The notes beneath the pieces were generated by a model, which was given only the letters and a program-made list of their open reading frames with translations, was not told where the DNA came from and did no database searches. A stretch of 64,000 nt of DNA, taken from contig NZ_JAHGVE010000005.1 of the NCBI RefSeq assembly GCF_018835585.1, positions 1 to 64,000 of the forward strand. The letters run 5' to 3'. This DNA is from Pelorhabdus rhamnosifermentans (GTDB lineage: Bacteria; Bacillota; Negativicutes; UMGS1260). Position 1 is the stretch's first letter; every line of letters starts with the position of its first letter. This document shows, piece after piece, positions 54,901-63,814 of the stretch. Both the position numbers and the translations under genes were made by a program.

Positions 54901-55103
54901 ATTCGTTTTTCTATGTCTTCTGTATTCGATGCAAAAGGAGCCAGTGCGTCCTGGACTCTCTGAGGTAATCCTTCAGATAAGAATCTTTCAACCTCTGCTT
55001 TACGTATATTCATAATACGGTAAATGCCAAAATCCAAATCAGACTTGTCCAGTTCAAAAATATTTTTCATCAAGTTCGTAAAACGATTTAACTTCTCAGA
55101 CAT
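51942..55103 (-). CDS. Long type III-like adenine methyltransferase (Mod)
   Basis: 1053 residues, longer than ordinary type III Mod proteins (about 600-700). The N6-adenine methyltransferase motifs come in beta-class order: IYIDPPYNADASEIL near residue 485 and then FDFFAGSGTTGHAV near 777. The region between holds the target-recognition part. The first 450 residues have no methylase motif and are helical (KAEVERFLSEGLPQRVQDA). It is probably the specificity/methylation subunit of the neighbouring Res. Confidence 0.85.
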   Translation of the reverse strand: MSEKLNRFTNLMKNIFELDKSDLDFGIYRIMNIRKAEVERFLSEGLPQRVQDALAPFASNTEDIEKRIAEIDKICSDVGVDVATSKMAEEYATLKSQLAGGVDMSALETDVYSALYSFFNRYYDEGDFISKRRYKEGVYAIPYEGEEVKLYWANQDQYYIKSAENFKDYTFKDGDRTIHFRLVDATTEQNNNKESDDSKRTFMLWEETEEYPDIRTFEVSGNEMIIRFVFDVPEDKKKKFVEENYQKISAAIASKYKEWFDLLRPIATNNPKKTKTLLEKHLEAYVAKNTFDYFVHKDLQGFLMRELDFYIKSEIIHLDDIDTANEKRVETYLAKVKAVKRVGKIIIDFLAQIENFQKKLWLKKKFVVSTDWCITLDKINESFFPEIISNDAQVREWIDLYAIDEIMGSENTIGFSNHLTDEFLHQNLNLIVDTRYFNTDFKHRLLASIDNLDESTNGVLIQGDNFHAINIITERFKKSIKCIYIDPPYNADASEILYKNGFKHSTWLSMMESRLSIAAPLMKLDGMICLTIDDYEKDNASILLSQIFGQENMQGIVSIRNNPQGRSTVKGFAVNHEYALFSGISDQLKSVGRLEHSQKQKDRYSERDDEGKAFLWDNFRKTGTDSNHADRPKQYYPIYINKKEISFRIPQLRWNAVSNMWDVLETPTVDEVVVFPITDAGEEKVWKWGIERVKKNPSHIKIEIKNDDIQLYRKNYFNDEGALPNTWWDNARYAAGSHGTNLLTNIFGINRKFLFPKSVYAEMDCIRVCKAQGTDIVFDFFAGSGTTGHAVLNLNREDRENLRYILVEMGEYFNTVTKPRMKKVIYSAEWQNGKPANRCTGISQIMKYIRLESYEDALSNIALSEEKHQMARLFGDDYLINYMLDAEAEGSILNLNLFKTPFNYKMKINENNETKDKVIDLVETFNYLLGLSVMRQSVIAYFKAERDDKDNYEGAVRLIKDIDGEYAFKQVEGILPDGRRALIIWRTVTDDLIASNAALDAYFAKHRINPADREFDIIYVNGDNNLENMKAEDECWKVNMIEIEFKNRMFEEA

Positions 55104-55122
55104 TTTCTCTACCTCTCTCTAC

Positions 55123-57969
55123 TTAGATTACTTGCCATTCAATAATAAACAGGTCATCAGATGTCGTTTGCCTAATCATTCTGCTGTCTAAATCAGCAAT
55201 TAGCTTACGTCGTTTATTCCCAATTTCATCTTCACGGTCAGCAAGCTCATTACGTTTTTTCCTTTTAATCCGCTCTAATTCATCAATCTTTTTTGTTACA
55301 GCAATTTTCTCTTCCACAGTGCAAACACTTCTGGAAAGGCGCTCGTATTCGCGAATCTGACGTTTGACTGTATCAAGTTCATTTTCTAAACTATTAACTA
55401 AATCTTTCTCCCAACGGAAGATACGCTCTTCTTCTTCACGGAAAAATGACAAGTTGCGCGAATCTATGTCTTGCAACTTACCTACTTTGTGCTGTTCTGA
55501 GTTAGCGGTCAGCTTATTCGTTATCTCAACATCCAACTTTACGCTTCCTTTATCTATACCACCACAAAGCATCATCTTCTCGCATTCTTCTTGAGCTATA
55601 CGTTTTCCATTCTTTGTATATGCAGTAAAAAGACAATACTGTTCTGTATCAAAAGCCGATACCTCCAAGGTTGAAAGCAGCATATACCCGTTCGCTTGTC
55701 GCAAGGCTTCAGGCAACGTAATATTCACAGCCGTTTCTTCCATACTAATTAGTATCTTCCCCTGTCCTAACGGAATATTTTTTGCTTGCGCTAATACATA
55801 CTGAGCTAATGGATGTGATAGACGATAAAGAATACCATCCGAGGTATCACCAGAAAGCAACCTGTATTTCCCCTTTGGGCATCCATTAATGTTCGTATTC
55901 AGAATAAAAGAATGCGTTCTTTCATCATAGTCTGCTTTATTGCCAAGTATATACTTTGTCAATTCCCAAAAAATATGTTCATAACGATTGATAAATGCAC
56001 TGGTTTGCTCTTTTGCCATTTTCAATCGTTCCTGAACTTCAATATCGAAGTTTACTATTACCTGGTCTTTTATCTCATTCAACCGTATATCAATTTCACC
56101 TTGCATCTCATGTTGCAATTTTTCAAAAGCAGTATTAATTTCTTGCTCTGTACGACATTCTTGATAGATAGCCCATATTCTTTTCTCAAAGTCAATTCCT
56201 TCTGTTTGTCCCAACACTTCATCGGAAGCACCAAACACATCACTAAATAAATGAAACTTGTCATTAAGCAAATTGAACACACGCATATCTGCATAATTAC
56301 GCTGGTTAACGAAATTAACGACAACTACATCGCACTTCTGCCCATACCGATGACAACGCCCTATTCTTTGTTCAATTCGTTGCGGATTCCACGGCAAGTC
56401 ATAATTAACAACCAATGAACAAAATTGCAAGTTAAGACCCTCCGCGGCGGCTTCTGTGGCAATCATAATCTCCGCTTCATTACGAAAGCAATCCACAAGA
56501 GCTGCCCTTCTGTCAGCATCCTTTATACCACTAACATTGCCATTATATGCATTTTTTTCTTTCCATTTATCATAAATGGCATTTGAATCCTTATCCGTAT
56601 TGGCACCATTGAACAATACAATCCTGCCCAGATAGCCACTTTCTTCAAGGAACTCTTTTAAATAACTTTGAGTCCGTGTGGATTCGGTAAAAATCAACGC
56701 TTTTCGCTGCGCCCCAATAGATGGAAGCTGTTGAAAAGCATTTTTCAAAGCCTGAAGCAACGCTGTAGATTTAGAGTCATGCTTAATTTTCAAAGCTGTA
56801 TTGATGAAACTTTCAATTGTTTTGATTTCATCGGCAAGCAGATGCTTGTCTATTTTATTGTCGCTCAACTCGTTACATTGCTGCGTATCTTCAAATTCTT
56901 CTTCATCTGCAACTAGTAGTTCAAATTCATCCTCATCCAACAACTCTTTAAGATTTAACTGCTGATTTTCTTCGTCTGCAAGCATTTTTATCAGACGATT
57001 TTTTACTGCTTGAAGAGTACCTATAATTGCATATGTTGAGGAAGCTAATATTTTTCTTATCACCATGGTCGTCAGCATTTTCTGTCTTGAAGGAACAGCA
57101 TAAATATTATCTCTTCTTAAAAATTCGGAAAATCCATCATATAGTTCTTGTTCTAAATCTGTTGCATCAAACTTCTGAGTTAACGGAAGCCGCTTAGTAT
57201 AGTTTATGTACTCGGTTACATCACGGCGAAGAGTCCTTTTATAGTAAGGAGCAAGTCTACGTTGTAAATCTGAGAAATTTTCTTCATGCACGTATTCTGC
57301 ACGAAAAGATTTACTATCGCCAAAAATATTCTCATCAATAACACTTGTTAGTCCAAAAAGTTCCATGAGAGAATTTTGGAATGGAGTAGCGGTAAGAAGC
57401 AGTTTCTTCACTTGGCTCAAAGCATCGCGAATGGAATGTGCCGTCTTGCTGTTCTTCTTATATACATTGCGCAATTTGTGTGCTTCATCAATAACAGCCA
57501 AATCAAAACCAGTTAGCTTGATTTCATCTTTCTTACGAGCTGCAAAATTATAGGAACATATCACAATCTTATTTTGCAAAAACGGCTTTTTTCCCGCTCT
57601 ATCGTACTCATTGCAATTTTTCATATCCAGTATTTCGTTATCAATACCAAACTTCTCCGCCAACTCAAAGCTCCATTGCTTACGAAGAGAAGCAGGACAA
57701 ATTATGATTATCTTTTTGCGTCCCGTAGCCCAATATTGGCAAAGCACCAGTCCAGCTTCGATTGTTTTCCCCAAACCAACCTCATCAGCAAGAATAACAC
57801 CTTTAGATAAGGGTGATTTAAACGCGAACAGTGCAGCCTCAATCTGATGAGGATTGATATCAACTGCTGCATTAAGCAGCGACTGCGACAAACTGTCTAT
57901 ATCTCCACCTATCGAACGTTGAGTCAGTACATTGGCGTAGTATTTAGCATGGTACTTCGTTATCATCAT
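55123..57969 (-). CDS. SNF2/HepA-type helicase of the restriction locus
   Basis: 948 residues. The motifs are the Walker A DEVGLGKTIEAGLVL near residue 60, the DEAH box AVIDEAHKLRN near 162, LLTATPFQNS, and QRIGRCHRYGQKCDVVVVN near 531. A coiled-coil C-terminus follows (KRQIREYERLSRSV; RIKRKKRNELADREDEIG). SNF2-like translocases are found in DISARM and other phage-defence loci. It precedes Mod by 20 bp and follows the Xre gene by 24 bp, so all four form one operon. Confidence 0.85.
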   Translation of the reverse strand: MMITKYHAKYYANVLTQRSIGGDIDSLSQSLLNAAVDINPHQIEAALFAFKSPLSKGVILADEVGLGKTIEAGLVLCQYWATGRKKIIIICPASLRKQWSFELAEKFGIDNEILDMKNCNEYDRAGKKPFLQNKIVICSYNFAARKKDEIKLTGFDLAVIDEAHKLRNVYKKNSKTAHSIRDALSQVKKLLLTATPFQNSLMELFGLTSVIDENIFGDSKSFRAEYVHEENFSDLQRRLAPYYKRTLRRDVTEYINYTKRLPLTQKFDATDLEQELYDGFSEFLRRDNIYAVPSRQKMLTTMVIRKILASSTYAIIGTLQAVKNRLIKMLADEENQQLNLKELLDEDEFELLVADEEEFEDTQQCNELSDNKIDKHLLADEIKTIESFINTALKIKHDSKSTALLQALKNAFQQLPSIGAQRKALIFTESTRTQSYLKEFLEESGYLGRIVLFNGANTDKDSNAIYDKWKEKNAYNGNVSGIKDADRRAALVDCFRNEAEIMIATEAAAEGLNLQFCSLVVNYDLPWNPQRIEQRIGRCHRYGQKCDVVVVNFVNQRNYADMRVFNLLNDKFHLFSDVFGASDEVLGQTEGIDFEKRIWAIYQECRTEQEINTAFEKLQHEMQGEIDIRLNEIKDQVIVNFDIEVQERLKMAKEQTSAFINRYEHIFWELTKYILGNKADYDERTHSFILNTNINGCPKGKYRLLSGDTSDGILYRLSHPLAQYVLAQAKNIPLGQGKILISMEETAVNITLPEALRQANGYMLLSTLEVSAFDTEQYCLFTAYTKNGKRIAQEECEKMMLCGGIDKGSVKLDVEITNKLTANSEQHKVGKLQDIDSRNLSFFREEEERIFRWEKDLVNSLENELDTVKRQIREYERLSRSVCTVEEKIAVTKKIDELERIKRKKRNELADREDEIGNKRRKLIADLDSRMIRQTTSDDLFIIEWQVI

Positions 57970-57993
57970 TTCACCTACAATCCAATGTTGAAT

Positions 57994-58200
57994 TTAGTCT
58001 CCCCGCACAATTTCTACTATATCGCCTAATTCGCAATTAAGAGCAAGACACAGTTTTACCAATACTTCCAAGGACACGTATTCATTTTTATTCATCTTTG
58101 AAAATGTGCTGGCCCCAACTCCTGAAAGCTCACGTAATTCTGCTTTACTCATATCACGGTCAATGAGAAGCTTCCATAGTTTTTTATAGGTTATAGCCAT
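57994..58200 (-). CDS. Xre-family controller (C-protein-like) of the restriction operon
   Basis: 68 residues, a single helix-turn-helix (YKKLWKLLIDRDMSKAELR, then GVGASTFSKMNKNEYVSLE). It is the first gene of the operon. Small controllers of this build delay restriction until methylation is complete. GGGAGG before the ATG. Confidence 0.75.
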   Translation of the reverse strand: MAITYKKLWKLLIDRDMSKAELRELSGVGASTFSKMNKNEYVSLEVLVKLCLALNCELGDIVEIVRGD

Positions 58201-58477
58201 TTTGCACCTCCCACGTTAGGTGGCATAAAATATCATCAATTATCATTATATACTTTAAAATTCGCGATTCCAATCATATTTTCGCGAAGTCATTTGGCAT
58301 CATGTCTCTTCACGAATTATTTTCGAGAACTAATCATAAGCAAGAGACGGCTTTGCTGTGTTTATAAATGTTTACTTTTTTGAAGTTAATTTTTTTCTAT
58401 TCAAAAACTCTACAATCCCCTTTTTTAAATATCCAAAAAGTAAATAGGGTATTATTGAATAGAAAGGGGATGATTCA
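58201..58477. promoter_or_regulatory. Divergent promoter region with TTCGCG repeats
   Basis: TTCGCGAT, TTTTCGCGAA and TTCACGAATT/TTTTCGAGAA lie between the restriction operon and the recombinase gene. Such repeats are candidate binding sites of the small Xre protein. No gene fits in this space. Confidence 0.4.
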
Positions 58478-59035
58478 ATGCAAATTGGCTATATCAGAGT
58501 ATCAAGCCTCGACCAAAATACCGACCGCCAGCATGAAATACTCAAACCATATACTCTTGAAAAAATCTTCGAAGAAAAAATCAGCGGCAAAGACAGAAAC
58601 AGACCAGCACTTCAAGAAATGATGAAATTCTGTCGAGATGGAGATACCATTTATATAGAATCAATCAGCCGTCTTGCCCGCAATACCAAAGACTTTCTCA
58701 ACATTGTAGAGGAGCTATCTGCAAAAGCAGTCGGCATCGTCTCAGCCAAAGAAAGCCTCGACACATCAACGCCTTCTGGAAAATTTATGTTGACCGTTTT
58801 TGCCGCTCTCTCTCAACTTGAGCGCGACACCATTAAACAACGCCAAAAGGAAGGAATTGAGGTAGCACGCAGTAAAGGCGTTCGCTTTGGTCGCCCACGT
58901 ATTTCCGTTCCGCAAACTTTCAACCATAATGTAAGAGAATGGAAGGCTGGCAAGATAACGGCTACAGAAGCCATGAGAAGAATGTCTCTCAAACCAGGAA
59001 CATTCTATCGTTTAGTAAAAGAAATGCAGGGGTAA
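58478..59035 (+). CDS. Serine recombinase (resolvase/invertase)
   Basis: 185 residues. The N-terminus IGYIRVSSLDQNTDRQ places the catalytic Ser near position 10; ESISRLARNTKDFL and the E-helix (QLERDTIKQRQKEGIE) follow, then a C-terminal helix-turn-helix with GKITATEAMRRMSLKPGTF. Resolvases of this kind keep circular elements monomeric or invert DNA. RBS AAAGGGGATG. It is the only plus-strand gene of the element. Confidence 0.85.
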   Translation: MQIGYIRVSSLDQNTDRQHEILKPYTLEKIFEEKISGKDRNRPALQEMMKFCRDGDTIYIESISRLARNTKDFLNIVEELSAKAVGIVSAKESLDTSTPSGKFMLTVFAALSQLERDTIKQRQKEGIEVARSKGVRFGRPRISVPQTFNHNVREWKAGKITATEAMRRMSLKPGTFYRLVKEMQG

Positions 59036-59062
59036 TACTGCCCCTGCATTTCTTTTACTAAA
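59011..59062. terminator. 22-bp-arm perfect inverted repeat at the recombinase 3' end
   Basis: TTTAGTAAAAGAAATGCAGG (plus GG) and its exact complement flank the stop codon. Works as a terminator on both strands. Its length exceeds the usual. Confidence 0.85.
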
Positions 59063-59116
59063 GTTTTTCTTCTCAGCTATCTTTTCTATGATTATCTCGA
59101 ACCATATCTAATAATA

Positions 59117-59944
59117 TTAATCATCATCAGGTAGCACACAAAGCACCGTATGAATAGCTATAAACAAACGAACTACATCAACAGGTTTCCAATTAGTTTC
59201 ATCTCTACCATGTAATATTCTATGCCTATTTATTACATATGGACGTACTTCATCAAAATTTATCTTTTTATAAAGTTGCTCTATAAATTTCCATATGGAC
59301 ATCCAAATCACTCTAGTGATGCCATCTTCATTTTCAGCTTGGCTTTTGCACAATGATTTCATTTTTATATTTTGAGGATTATCAGATAATTTTGAAAGCA
59401 GACCTTCAACTACCGAAAGCAAGCTCGGAATCAATATTAAGCAATACCCATTCTGATATGCTTTTATACACTCTTCAATTAAGCCGTTCCACTGGTCTAT
59501 GCTTTTACTTTCCTTGATATCTTTAAATATTAATTTGATGCGTTCATTGTCATTTTCTGTGTAAAAGTCATAAAAATACTCATCTAATTCTTCTAAGGTA
59601 TATTTATCAACTACCTCTAATATTTCAAACGGAAAAAATTCCAGGGGCAATATCCATCCAGCATCTGCTAATTTATCACATGCTGCTACGACCTCTTCTA
59701 ACGTTAGTCTATACCGTTCTGGCAAATCCTTTAAAGCTTCAATTAGTTCTGGAGTAATTACGGTTGATAATGCTTTGTTTATTTGTTCTGCAATTTGTCG
59801 CACTTTTTTCCCTAAAGTTTGAAAAGCCCTTGCTGTTTCTTGTATAGCCTCAACCCACTCGCCCTTTATCACTATCGGTTTATAATGTTTAGGTACAGCC
59901 TTGCTTTCTGTTAATTCTTTAGATTGTTTTTCATCACTATTCAA
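59117..59944 (-). CDS. HEPN-like protein, possible abortive-infection RNase
   Basis: 275 residues starting at TTG behind AAGGTGG. Residues 1-100 are helical (WVEAIQETARAFQTLGKKV). The end carries NRHRILHGRDETNW, an R-x4-H pattern within a helix, then KPVDVVRLFIAIHTVLCVL. This matches the HEPN RNase/toxin signature and the helix after it. Many HEPN proteins act as RNases in phage defence. Its place beside the restriction operon agrees. The assignment rests on the short motif. Confidence 0.5.
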   Translation of the reverse strand: MNSDEKQSKELTESKAVPKHYKPIVIKGEWVEAIQETARAFQTLGKKVRQIAEQINKALSTVITPELIEALKDLPERYRLTLEEVVAACDKLADAGWILPLEFFPFEILEVVDKYTLEELDEYFYDFYTENDNERIKLIFKDIKESKSIDQWNGLIEECIKAYQNGYCLILIPSLLSVVEGLLSKLSDNPQNIKMKSLCKSQAENEDGITRVIWMSIWKFIEQLYKKINFDEVRPYVINRHRILHGRDETNWKPVDVVRLFIAIHTVLCVLPDDD

Positions 59945-60370
59945 TCAATCCACCTTCTATCAAAAAATTTTTAGGCTTCAAAAGCAAACTTATTTATATC
60001 AGCAACGCGATATTTATCTCTAAGTACAGAATATAATGCAATTGCTCCCTAATCGTATCCAAGGCTAGTGAAAAGTCTAATAATAACTTCATCTCCACCT
60101 TGTTACTAATCTAGCTAAACAATAGCGTATACTGTCATTTCTGTAATGTCAATTCTTGGTTGTCATGTGGTTTTCTTAACCCTTAACTGTAGTGACAACC
60201 CACTAATCACAGTTATTTTAAAAAGATAGACACCACGCTCTATAATCCAACTTTAGCGGTGATTAATCGCTTCTTTTTCATCATCATCTTATTCTTTTGT
60301 CCGTTTTTATTCATCATCATCGTATGTTTAATCATCTTGTGAAATCAAATTTTGTGGAGGATTTTGGTTA
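59945..60370. other. Right-end spacer of the element
   Basis: The minus strand holds the fragment GAIALYSVLRDKYRVAD ending INKFAFEA just before the HEPN-like gene, probably a truncated gene. Otherwise AT-rich with no gene. Confidence 0.35.
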
Positions 60371-60378
60371 TAAAAAAA

Positions 60379-60403
60379 CTGGAGCTTTTTACCAAAGCTC
60401 CAG
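60379..60403 (-). terminator. Terminator of the 60.4-kb tRNA-Ser
   Basis: CTGGAGCTTTGGTAAAAAGCTCCAG followed by TTTTTTT on the minus strand. Confidence 0.8.
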
Positions 60404-60415
60404 ACCCTTTAAATA

Positions 60416-60503
<88 letters not shown>

Positions 60504-60518
60504 ATGATATGAACTTGA

Positions 60519-60974
60519 TTATTTACGACGTTGCCGAAAAAAATCTTTCATCAATGTACTGCACTCATCAGACCTTACACCTGCTGTAACAAACAATTGG
60601 TGATTTAATGATTTATGCTGCACAATATTAAATAATGATTCTACAGCACCTGCTTTATAGTCGGCACTACCATATACTAAACGGTCAATACGACTCATGA
60701 CCAAGGCGCCCGCGCACATAGGACACGGTTCTATAGTAACATAAAGTGTTGCACCCGTCAAACGCCAGCAGCCTAATTTGGCACAAGCCTCACGTATGGC
60801 AATAACTTCAGCATGAGCTGTCGCATCATGCCATGTTTCACGACGATTATAAGCAGCAGCAATCATTTCATCCTGCATAATAATGACAGCACCAATCGGC
60901 ACTTCACCGATTTCGCCAGCCTGCTTTGCTTGCTCTATTGCCAAACCCATATAAAAATCATCTTTATTTTCCAT
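60519..60974 (-). CDS. tadA: tRNA adenosine deaminase
   Basis: 151 residues. The deaminase motifs are HAEVIAI (catalytic His and Glu) near 54-60 and PCPMCAG near 83, both zinc-binding. TadA converts A34 of tRNA-Arg(ACG) to inosine. The ATG has GAGG upstream. Its place directly before tRNA-Ser is a common chromosomal arrangement. Confidence 0.92.
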   Translation of the reverse strand: MENKDDFYMGLAIEQAKQAGEIGEVPIGAVIIMQDEMIAAAYNRRETWHDATAHAEVIAIREACAKLGCWRLTGATLYVTIEPCPMCAGALVMSRIDRLVYGSADYKAGAVESLFNIVQHKSLNHQLFVTAGVRSDECSTLMKDFFRQRRK

Positions 60975-61224
60975 AGTAATTCCTCATACAAAATACGATG
61001 AGTCTCGACTAAACCACTGCCGTAGACTTATATCAGCTAGCAAGAACCCCTTACAAATCAAGCCTGCTTCTGATTACAAGACGAATAGAAGCATACTTTA
61101 ATATTTTAACTCATAACAAAACAACACGCAACCCCAACCATCATGAAAATTCTTTCCAGCGTTTATCCTTCAGCCAACAAAAGTCGAATCAGGAAATGTC
61201 TCGCCAAAGTCAAGTTTAGTCATA
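60975..61224. other. Gene-free spacer upstream of tadA
   Basis: No coding region or RNA structure that I can support; it contains the tadA promoter. Confidence 0.4.
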
Positions 61225-61260
61225 AAAAAGTGCCTATCACCTGAAAAGGGATAGGCACTC
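61225..61260 (-). terminator. Terminator of the DUF362 gene
   Basis: AGTGCCTATCACC ... GGATAGGCACT stem, T-run on the minus strand. Confidence 0.85.
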
Positions 61261-61285
61261 GCAATAAATAAATCTTTATTACACC

Positions 61286-62407
61286 TTACATTTCAATTAA
61301 CTCATAGTTTTTGGTACCAAGACCAATTTTTTCAGCATGATCTAAGCAGACTTTCCAATTGGTTTCCGGGTGGGTCGCACAAAAATGATCGTGCTCAGGA
61401 TGATCAACAGCTTTTGTAAGCTGTTCGGCTAAATAACTGTTGGAAATAACCGGCGCCTTGTTGGCCAGATCAACACAAGCCATATCCAACGCAACGGGAT
61501 CAAAAGATGCCAGCATACCTATATCAGGAATGATAGGAACATCATTTTCAGCGTGACAGTCGCAAAACGGTGCTACATCAACAATGAGACTAATGTGAAA
61601 ATGCGGTCGATTATTTAGCACTGCCCAAGAATACTCGGCTATTTTTTTATTGACAATGTCATTCGACTCATCCCAAGCCGGAATAATGGCATTGACAGGA
61701 CATACACCAATACAACGGCCGCAGCCGACACATTTCGTATGATCAATCGTAGCCTTCTTATCTGTCACAGTAATAGCACTTTGTGCACAAATCTTAATAC
61801 AAGTCCCACAGCCGACACACACTTTTTTGCCTACGCGCGGCTTGCCTTCACTATGCATTTCCATTTTTCCAGCTCTAGAACCACAACCCATGCCAATATT
61901 TTTCAAGGCACCCCCGAAGCCAGTCAGTTCGTGGCCTTTAAAATGTGTCAAACTAATAACAATATCAGCATCCATCACGGCACGCCCAATTTTAGCTTCT
62001 TTTACATATTCTCCACAAGGCACAGGAACATAAGCCTCATCTGTTCCCTTTAAACCGTCACCAATAATAATCTGGCAACCTGTAGTAAATGGATTATAGC
62101 CATTTTCATAAGCGGCATCTAGGTGTTCTAATGCATCCTTACGTCGACCGACATACAAAGTGTTGCAGTCAGTAAGAAATACCTTACCACCCAATTCCTT
62201 GACTATATCTACAACTACTTTAGCGTAATTGGGTCTGAGATAAGCAAGATTACCGGGTTCACCAAAATGAATTTTAATGGCCGCTATTCTGTCCTTAAAA
62301 TCAATCTGCTCAATCCCTGCCTTTTTAACCAGCCTATTTAACTTCTGTAGTAAATTCATACTGGAAGTTGTCCGTAAATTAGTAAAATAAACTTTTGATT
62401 TTTCCAT
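61286..62407 (-). CDS. DUF362-domain protein with two [4Fe-4S] clusters
   Basis: 373 residues. The DUF362 part (KIHFGEPGNLAYLRPNYAK; TDCNTLYVGRR; SLTHFKGHELTGFGGALKN) surrounds a ferredoxin insert at about 190-240 with two CxxCxxCxxxC motifs: CVGCGTCIKIC and CVGCGRCIGVC. Proteins of this type are common in anaerobes and probably transfer electrons; the substrate is unknown. GGAGG precedes the ATG. Monocistronic judging by the terminator and the spacer upstream. Confidence 0.85.
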   Translation of the reverse strand: MEKSKVYFTNLRTTSSMNLLQKLNRLVKKAGIEQIDFKDRIAAIKIHFGEPGNLAYLRPNYAKVVVDIVKELGGKVFLTDCNTLYVGRRKDALEHLDAAYENGYNPFTTGCQIIIGDGLKGTDEAYVPVPCGEYVKEAKIGRAVMDADIVISLTHFKGHELTGFGGALKNIGMGCGSRAGKMEMHSEGKPRVGKKVCVGCGTCIKICAQSAITVTDKKATIDHTKCVGCGRCIGVCPVNAIIPAWDESNDIVNKKIAEYSWAVLNNRPHFHISLIVDVAPFCDCHAENDVPIIPDIGMLASFDPVALDMACVDLANKAPVISNSYLAEQLTKAVDHPEHDHFCATHPETNWKVCLDHAEKIGLGTKNYELIEM

Positions 62408-62526
62408 AATAACCTCCTTCTACTCTTTTCATTGTAACTAAAATTCCCGACAGTCTTCGAATAATCCTGTTAATTATATTAAAATTACATGATGTTAATG
62501 AAAGATTTATACTGGTAAATAAAAAT

Positions 62527-62566
62527 AAGACTGACACTTCATAAAACAAACGCTGTCAGTCTTTAT
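62527..62566. terminator. Hairpin between the DUF362 and LysR genes
   Basis: AAGACTGACA ... TGTCAGTCTTT stem, just past the 3' end of the small peptide gene that reads toward it. Confidence 0.75.
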
Positions 62567-62590
62567 CTATTCAACATAATGATATAATAA

Positions 62591-62740
62591 TTAAAAAAAC
62601 AGCAAGCATAACATCAATAAGATAACTGCATTACATTCGATTATCCGCTTAGCCCCATCTGACCATTGGCTATTGTTCACTGTCTTATTTATGACTTCTG
62701 CTTCAGCATTCTCTGACCATTTTTCTAAAGCATTACCCAA
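62591..62740 (-). CDS. Small one-helix membrane peptide
   Basis: 49 residues from TTG 62740 (GGGGGTGA upstream; GTG 62749 is an alternative). A polar first part (GNALEKWSENAEAEVINK, QWSDGAKRI) is followed by a C-terminal membrane helix (NAVILLMLCLLFF). A terminator lies beyond the stop. Unknown function. It is divergent from the LysR gene and may be its target. Confidence 0.45.
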   Translation of the reverse strand: MGNALEKWSENAEAEVINKTVNNSQWSDGAKRIIECNAVILLMLCLLFF

Positions 62741-62873
62741 GTAACTCACCCCCGCCCTACTGCAATGTCGAATCTTATCTTTATATCTGCATTATACCCC
62801 TTTTCACTATAGATTAAAAATATTTAATAACTATGCTATAATAGTTTATAACTATACTAATGGCAGGTGTAAT

Positions 62874-63752
62874 ATGGAAATTCGACAGTTAGAATATTTC
62901 CAAATGGTCAGTCGCTTGCACAGTATCACCAAAGCCGCCCGTCACTTACATGTTTCACAGCCGTCTGTTACGGTCTCTATTCGAAAGCTTGAGGAAGAAC
63001 TGGGTATTACACTATTTGATCGCAACCAGAAACAATTTACCTTAACAGCAGAAGGGCAGATTTATTTACAGCGCGTAGATGATATTCTGACCCGTTTGCA
63101 TGACTCTATATTAGAAATGAAAGATTATCGAACTCTTCAACAGGGATCGATTCGCATTGGCATTACCCCAACGGTGGGTGCAGCCTTATTTCCTTACATC
63201 TTTACAAAATTTCAACAAGCCTATCCCCAGGTAAAAATGACAGTTGTCGAACAAGGTTCGTTAGCTGTTCGAAACCAACTAGAAAATGGAAACCTTGATG
63301 TGGGCATTCTGATTTTATCAAATATGCCACCTCGTTTAGAGACAGCATGTATTATGACAGGTCAAATTCTGGTTTGTTTGCCAACCAACCATTCGCTTGA
63401 AAAACAATCTACTATCTCCTTTTCGAAGTTGAGCAAAGAACGCTTTATTTTATTTAAAGAAGACACTTATAGTCGTCAACTCATTTTAGAACAATGCTTA
63501 AAACATCAATTTACCCCGCAAATTATCTTTTCTTCCAGTCAAATCGAAACTATTCTGGGTCTGGTGGAACAAGGAGCAGGCATATCTTTTCTCCTTGATA
63601 CAATTGTTGAAAAAAAATTAAACATATTGAGCCGTCCATTGACTGAGCCACTGCTTATCCGCGCCGGCATCGCCTGGAACAGTGAAAGATATCTGTCAAA
63701 CGCTTCAAAAGCTTTTATTGATTTCACCACAACATTTACTAAAAGCAAATAA
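62874..63752 (+). CDS. LysR-family transcription regulator
   Basis: 292 residues. The winged helix-turn-helix (IRQLEYFQMVSRLHSITKA, HLHVSQPSVTVSIRKLEEE) and the effector-binding domain (GSIRIGITPTVGAALFPYI onward) are complete. The stop codon overlaps a long inverted repeat. Possible targets are the divergent small peptide gene or the convergent nitroreductase; neither is shown. GCAGGTG before the ATG. Confidence 0.88.
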   Translation: MEIRQLEYFQMVSRLHSITKAARHLHVSQPSVTVSIRKLEEELGITLFDRNQKQFTLTAEGQIYLQRVDDILTRLHDSILEMKDYRTLQQGSIRIGITPTVGAALFPYIFTKFQQAYPQVKMTVVEQGSLAVRNQLENGNLDVGILILSNMPPRLETACIMTGQILVCLPTNHSLEKQSTISFSKLSKERFILFKEDTYSRQLILEQCLKHQFTPQIIFSSSQIETILGLVEQGAGISFLLDTIVEKKLNILSRPLTEPLLIRAGIAWNSERYLSNASKAFIDFTTTFTKSK

Positions 63753-63793
63753 GACCTTGCCAGATAAAAATCGGCAAAGTCTTATTTGCTTTT
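63741..63793. terminator. Bidirectional terminator between lysR and nitroreductase
   Basis: AAAAGCAAATAAGACCTTGCC ... GGCAAAGTCTTATTTGCTTTT with arms of about 21 bases. Confidence 0.85.
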
Positions 63794-63814
63794 AGAACAA
63801 AACATATACCTAAA

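Noticed and set aside
48712-57969. Long plus-strand frames inside the restriction operon
   Set aside because: They are shadows of the three large minus-strand genes, which carry clear enzyme motifs.
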